From NCBI GenBank assembly GCA_010094045.1, contig ML986579.1:3015-67014 (forward strand): 64,000 nucleotides of DNA. The letters are read 5' to 3'. A model generated the notes under the pieces. The model ran no database searches, was not told the origin of the DNA, and saw only the letters and a list, made by a program, of their open reading frames with translations. This DNA is from Lojkania enalia. Lineage: Eukaryota > Ascomycota > Dothideomycetes > Pleosporales. The position numbers were made by a program, and so were the translations under genes. Shown here piece after piece: positions 63,931-64,000 of this stretch (its first letter is position 1; every line of letters begins with the position of its first letter).

Positions 63931-64000
63931 TTAAAAACCCCGCAGCATTTATCGTTTTCGTGCTGGAAGAAATAATTATGGCCTAGTGGGAGATAACTTA

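Overview
The window is nuclear DNA of a filamentous ascomycete (Pezizomycotina). The evidence is short 47-84 bp GT-AG introns, a C2H2 plus fungal-specific transcription factor, an isocyanide synthase/NRPS-like enzyme, a PDR-type ABC transporter, and a two-speed base composition. Long AT-rich, gene-empty blocks (about 1-9550, 11640-29100 and 41880-47030) alternate with normal-composition blocks. In the AT-rich blocks CpA is scarce, TpA dominates and transposase frames are riddled with stops, the mark of repeat-induced point mutation (RIP). The species cannot be fixed from the sequence.

Blocks 1-9550 and 11640-29100 are a nested stack of dead Pot2/Fot1-like (pogo superfamily) DNA transposons. 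Six families, called A-F here, can be told apart by their terminal inverted repeats (TIRs). Most copies return to about 1.85 kb once nested insertions are removed, and each sits at a TA target. Three families of solo or isolated LTRs (LTR-1, LTR-2, LTR-3) lie in or beside the stack. A 295 bp assembly gap falls inside one copy. An island at about 9560-11630 holds an apparently intact four-exon secreted tyrosinase.

From 29.3 to 50.6 kb lies what looks like a partly decayed secondary-metabolism locus. It contains a siderophore-type MFS transporter pseudogene cut off at an LTR, an apparently intact eight-exon isocyanide synthase-adenylation-thiolation-acyltransferase gene (crmA-like, minus strand), an unidentified coding-like remnant, and a PDR-type ABC transporter pseudogene. 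The ABC gene is split by a 5.5 kb RIP-degraded Ty1/Copia element with a TACTT target duplication, and also carries nonsense and frameshift lesions.

From 52.4 kb to the end the DNA looks like ordinary core genome: an Old Yellow Enzyme (minus), a divergently transcribed xanthine dehydrogenase (plus), a C2H2/fungal-TF regulator (plus), and the 3' exon of a spherulin-4-like gene (minus) running toward the window edge. Xanthine dehydrogenase serves purine catabolism. The tyrosinase is a copper enzyme, and the best-known relative of the isocyanide synthase gene makes copper-starvation metabolites, so a copper link between these two intact accessory genes is possible but unproven.
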